Of a stretch of 64,000 nt of DNA, positions 63,109 to 64,000 are shown in pieces. The notes beneath the pieces are model-generated. The model ran no database searches. It saw only the letters and a list, made by a program, of their open reading frames with translations, and was not told the DNA's origin. The stretch comes from Bradyrhizobium sp. CB1015 (GTDB taxonomy: Bacteria > Pseudomonadota > Alphaproteobacteria > Rhizobiales > Xanthobacteraceae). Both the position numbers and the translations under genes were made by a program. Position 1 is the first letter of the stretch. Every line of letters begins with the position of its first letter. The stretch lies in NCBI RefSeq assembly GCF_025200925.1, contig NZ_CP104174.1:7192001-7256000 (forward strand), in the 5' to 3' direction.

Positions 63109-64000
63109 ATGTCTCCAAATCGACGTTTCATCGTGGCGATCGGACAGATTCCGCCGCCAACGGACGGGCTCGCCTACATCACTTCCGAATACGTCAAGCT
63201 TTTTGCCGAGGACCACGAAGTCAAGCTCCTGAACATTTCGCCCAAAGTTGGAAAGCGAGGTCTCGCGTATCATCTCTCGAGAGCTACTGTCGTGCTGCTG
63301 GCGTCCGTCCATCTGTTTTTGAATGCACGGCGAGACAATCGCGCCTGCTACATGCCGTGCCAAAGCGATTTTGGACTGGTCTACACTATCTACTTGTTGG
63401 CGTTAGCCCGCCTCTTTCGTTATCCGACTTACCTTCATCATCACAACTTCGGCTACATAAATGAGCGCCGTCAGCTGATGGCCCTTGCCCTCAGAATAGG
63501 CGGACCAAAGGTCGTCCACATTTTTCTGTGCGAGAGGATGCGAGATGCCTTTGGCAAAGCGTACTGGAGACCAGATCGACCCATCGTCATCTCGAACGCG
63601 GCCTTCGTAGTGCCCAAGAGCAGTCGGACTGTCCGCTCGCCAGATGAGCCGCTGAAGATCGGATTGCTCAGCAACCTCAATCGAGAAAAAGGGCTTTATC
63701 TGTTCCTCGATCTGCTGCGGGCGACTCGCGACGAGGGCCTGAATGTCCAAGGAACACTTGCCGGGCCATTACGCGAGCACAACGACGAAATCGCTCTCAA
63801 CCTCGCCCGCCAAGAACTCGGTGATCGCCTGAGCTACGTAGGTCCCCTTTACGGTGAGGACAAGCTTAGATTCTACGAGTCAATCGACGTGTTCGTGTTT
63901 CCGACGGTATACGCGAATGAAGCGCAACCTACAGTACTGTTTGAAGCACTAGCAGCCGGCAACCTCGTTGTTGCATACGACAGGGGCTGCATAGCATCTC
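63109..64000 (+). CDS. Glycosyltransferase (GT4-like), 3' end outside window
   Basis: An open frame from the ATG at 63109 runs without stop to the window edge (297 codons). It reads FIVAIGQIPPPTDGLAYIT at the start, TYLHHHNFGYINERRQ in the acceptor domain, PIVISNAAFV, LKIGLLSNLNREKGLYLFLD at the start of the donor domain, and PTVYANEAQPTVLFEALAAG, the conserved EX7E region. It begins 26 bp after the sugar transferase and is probably co-transcribed with it. The sugar it adds is unknown. Confidence 0.85.
   Translation, partial: MSPNRRFIVAIGQIPPPTDGLAYITSEYVKLFAEDHEVKLLNISPKVGKRGLAYHLSRATVVLLASVHLFLNARRDNRACYMPCQSDFGLVYTIYLLALARLFRYPTYLHHHNFGYINERRQLMALALRIGGPKVVHIFLCERMRDAFGKAYWRPDRPIVISNAAFVVPKSSRTVRSPDEPLKIGLLSNLNREKGLYLFLDLLRATRDEGLNVQGTLAGPLREHNDEIALNLARQELGDRLSYVGPLYGEDKLRFYESIDVFVFPTVYANEAQPTVLFEALAAGNLVVAYDRGCIAS

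Overview
The window looks like chromosomal DNA of a Bradyrhizobium-type alphaproteobacterium. The evidence is a Tad/Flp pilus operon of the alphaproteobacterial kind, a lanthanide-type XoxF methanol dehydrogenase cluster beside a caa3 oxidase, many short secreted or one-helix proteins of rhizobial character, IS256 and IS66 material, and GC-rich codon use. This assignment rests on gene content read by eye, not on a database search.

Layout. 1-3.0 kb (minus strand) is the front of a Tad pilus operon: pilin, cpaA, cpaB, cpaE and the first codons of the next gene. 3.1-12 kb is a gene-poor, decayed accessory stretch. It is bracketed by two nearly identical IS256-family copies in opposite orientation; the left copy is truncated, the right one is complete with an 8-bp target duplication. 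The stretch also holds a frameshifted paralogue of a gene found intact at 49 kb, a protein made only of an H-NS N-terminal domain, and several tiny secreted or membrane proteins. 12.1-19.2 kb is one 2346-residue VCBS-repeat surface protein with exactly thirteen 306-bp tandem units. 19.9-30.0 kb is a respiratory and C1-oxidation block: a wrecked YetF/DUF421 gene, coxB with a fused cytochrome c domain, ctaD, a subunit III, a small membrane protein, ctaG, a haem-binding-like secreted protein, xoxF, xoxJ and two cytochromes c. 30.2-31.8 kb holds a Crp-type regulator and a small XRE repressor with a palindrome upstream.

31.96-42.8 kb (minus strand) is a 3601-residue RTX/cadherin-like giant protein whose middle is a roughly 695-residue module present three times. 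43.7-48.6 kb carries a LuxR-type regulator, an IS66 remnant and an intact GGDEF-EAL c-di-GMP enzyme with a periplasmic sensor. 48.9-55.8 kb is a second degraded accessory stretch: the intact paralogue noted above, an ABC permease remnant, a broken phage YqaJ recombinase, several unrecognised small genes, and a transglutaminase-like cysteine protease. 56.0-64.0 kb is a surface-polysaccharide locus: gmd and fcl (GDP-L-fucose), a WcaI-type glycosyltransferase, a substrate-binding-like protein, an undecaprenyl-phosphate sugar transferase and the beginning of another glycosyltransferase running off the window.

Together the content points to a surface-attachment and exopolysaccharide neighbourhood (Tad pili, two giant exported proteins, c-di-GMP turnover, fucose-containing polysaccharide). 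An electron-transfer module sits between the two giants: methanol to XoxF, to cytochrome c, to the caa3 oxidase. No type I secretion genes for the giant proteins lie within the window. I see no tRNA, rRNA or CRISPR array.
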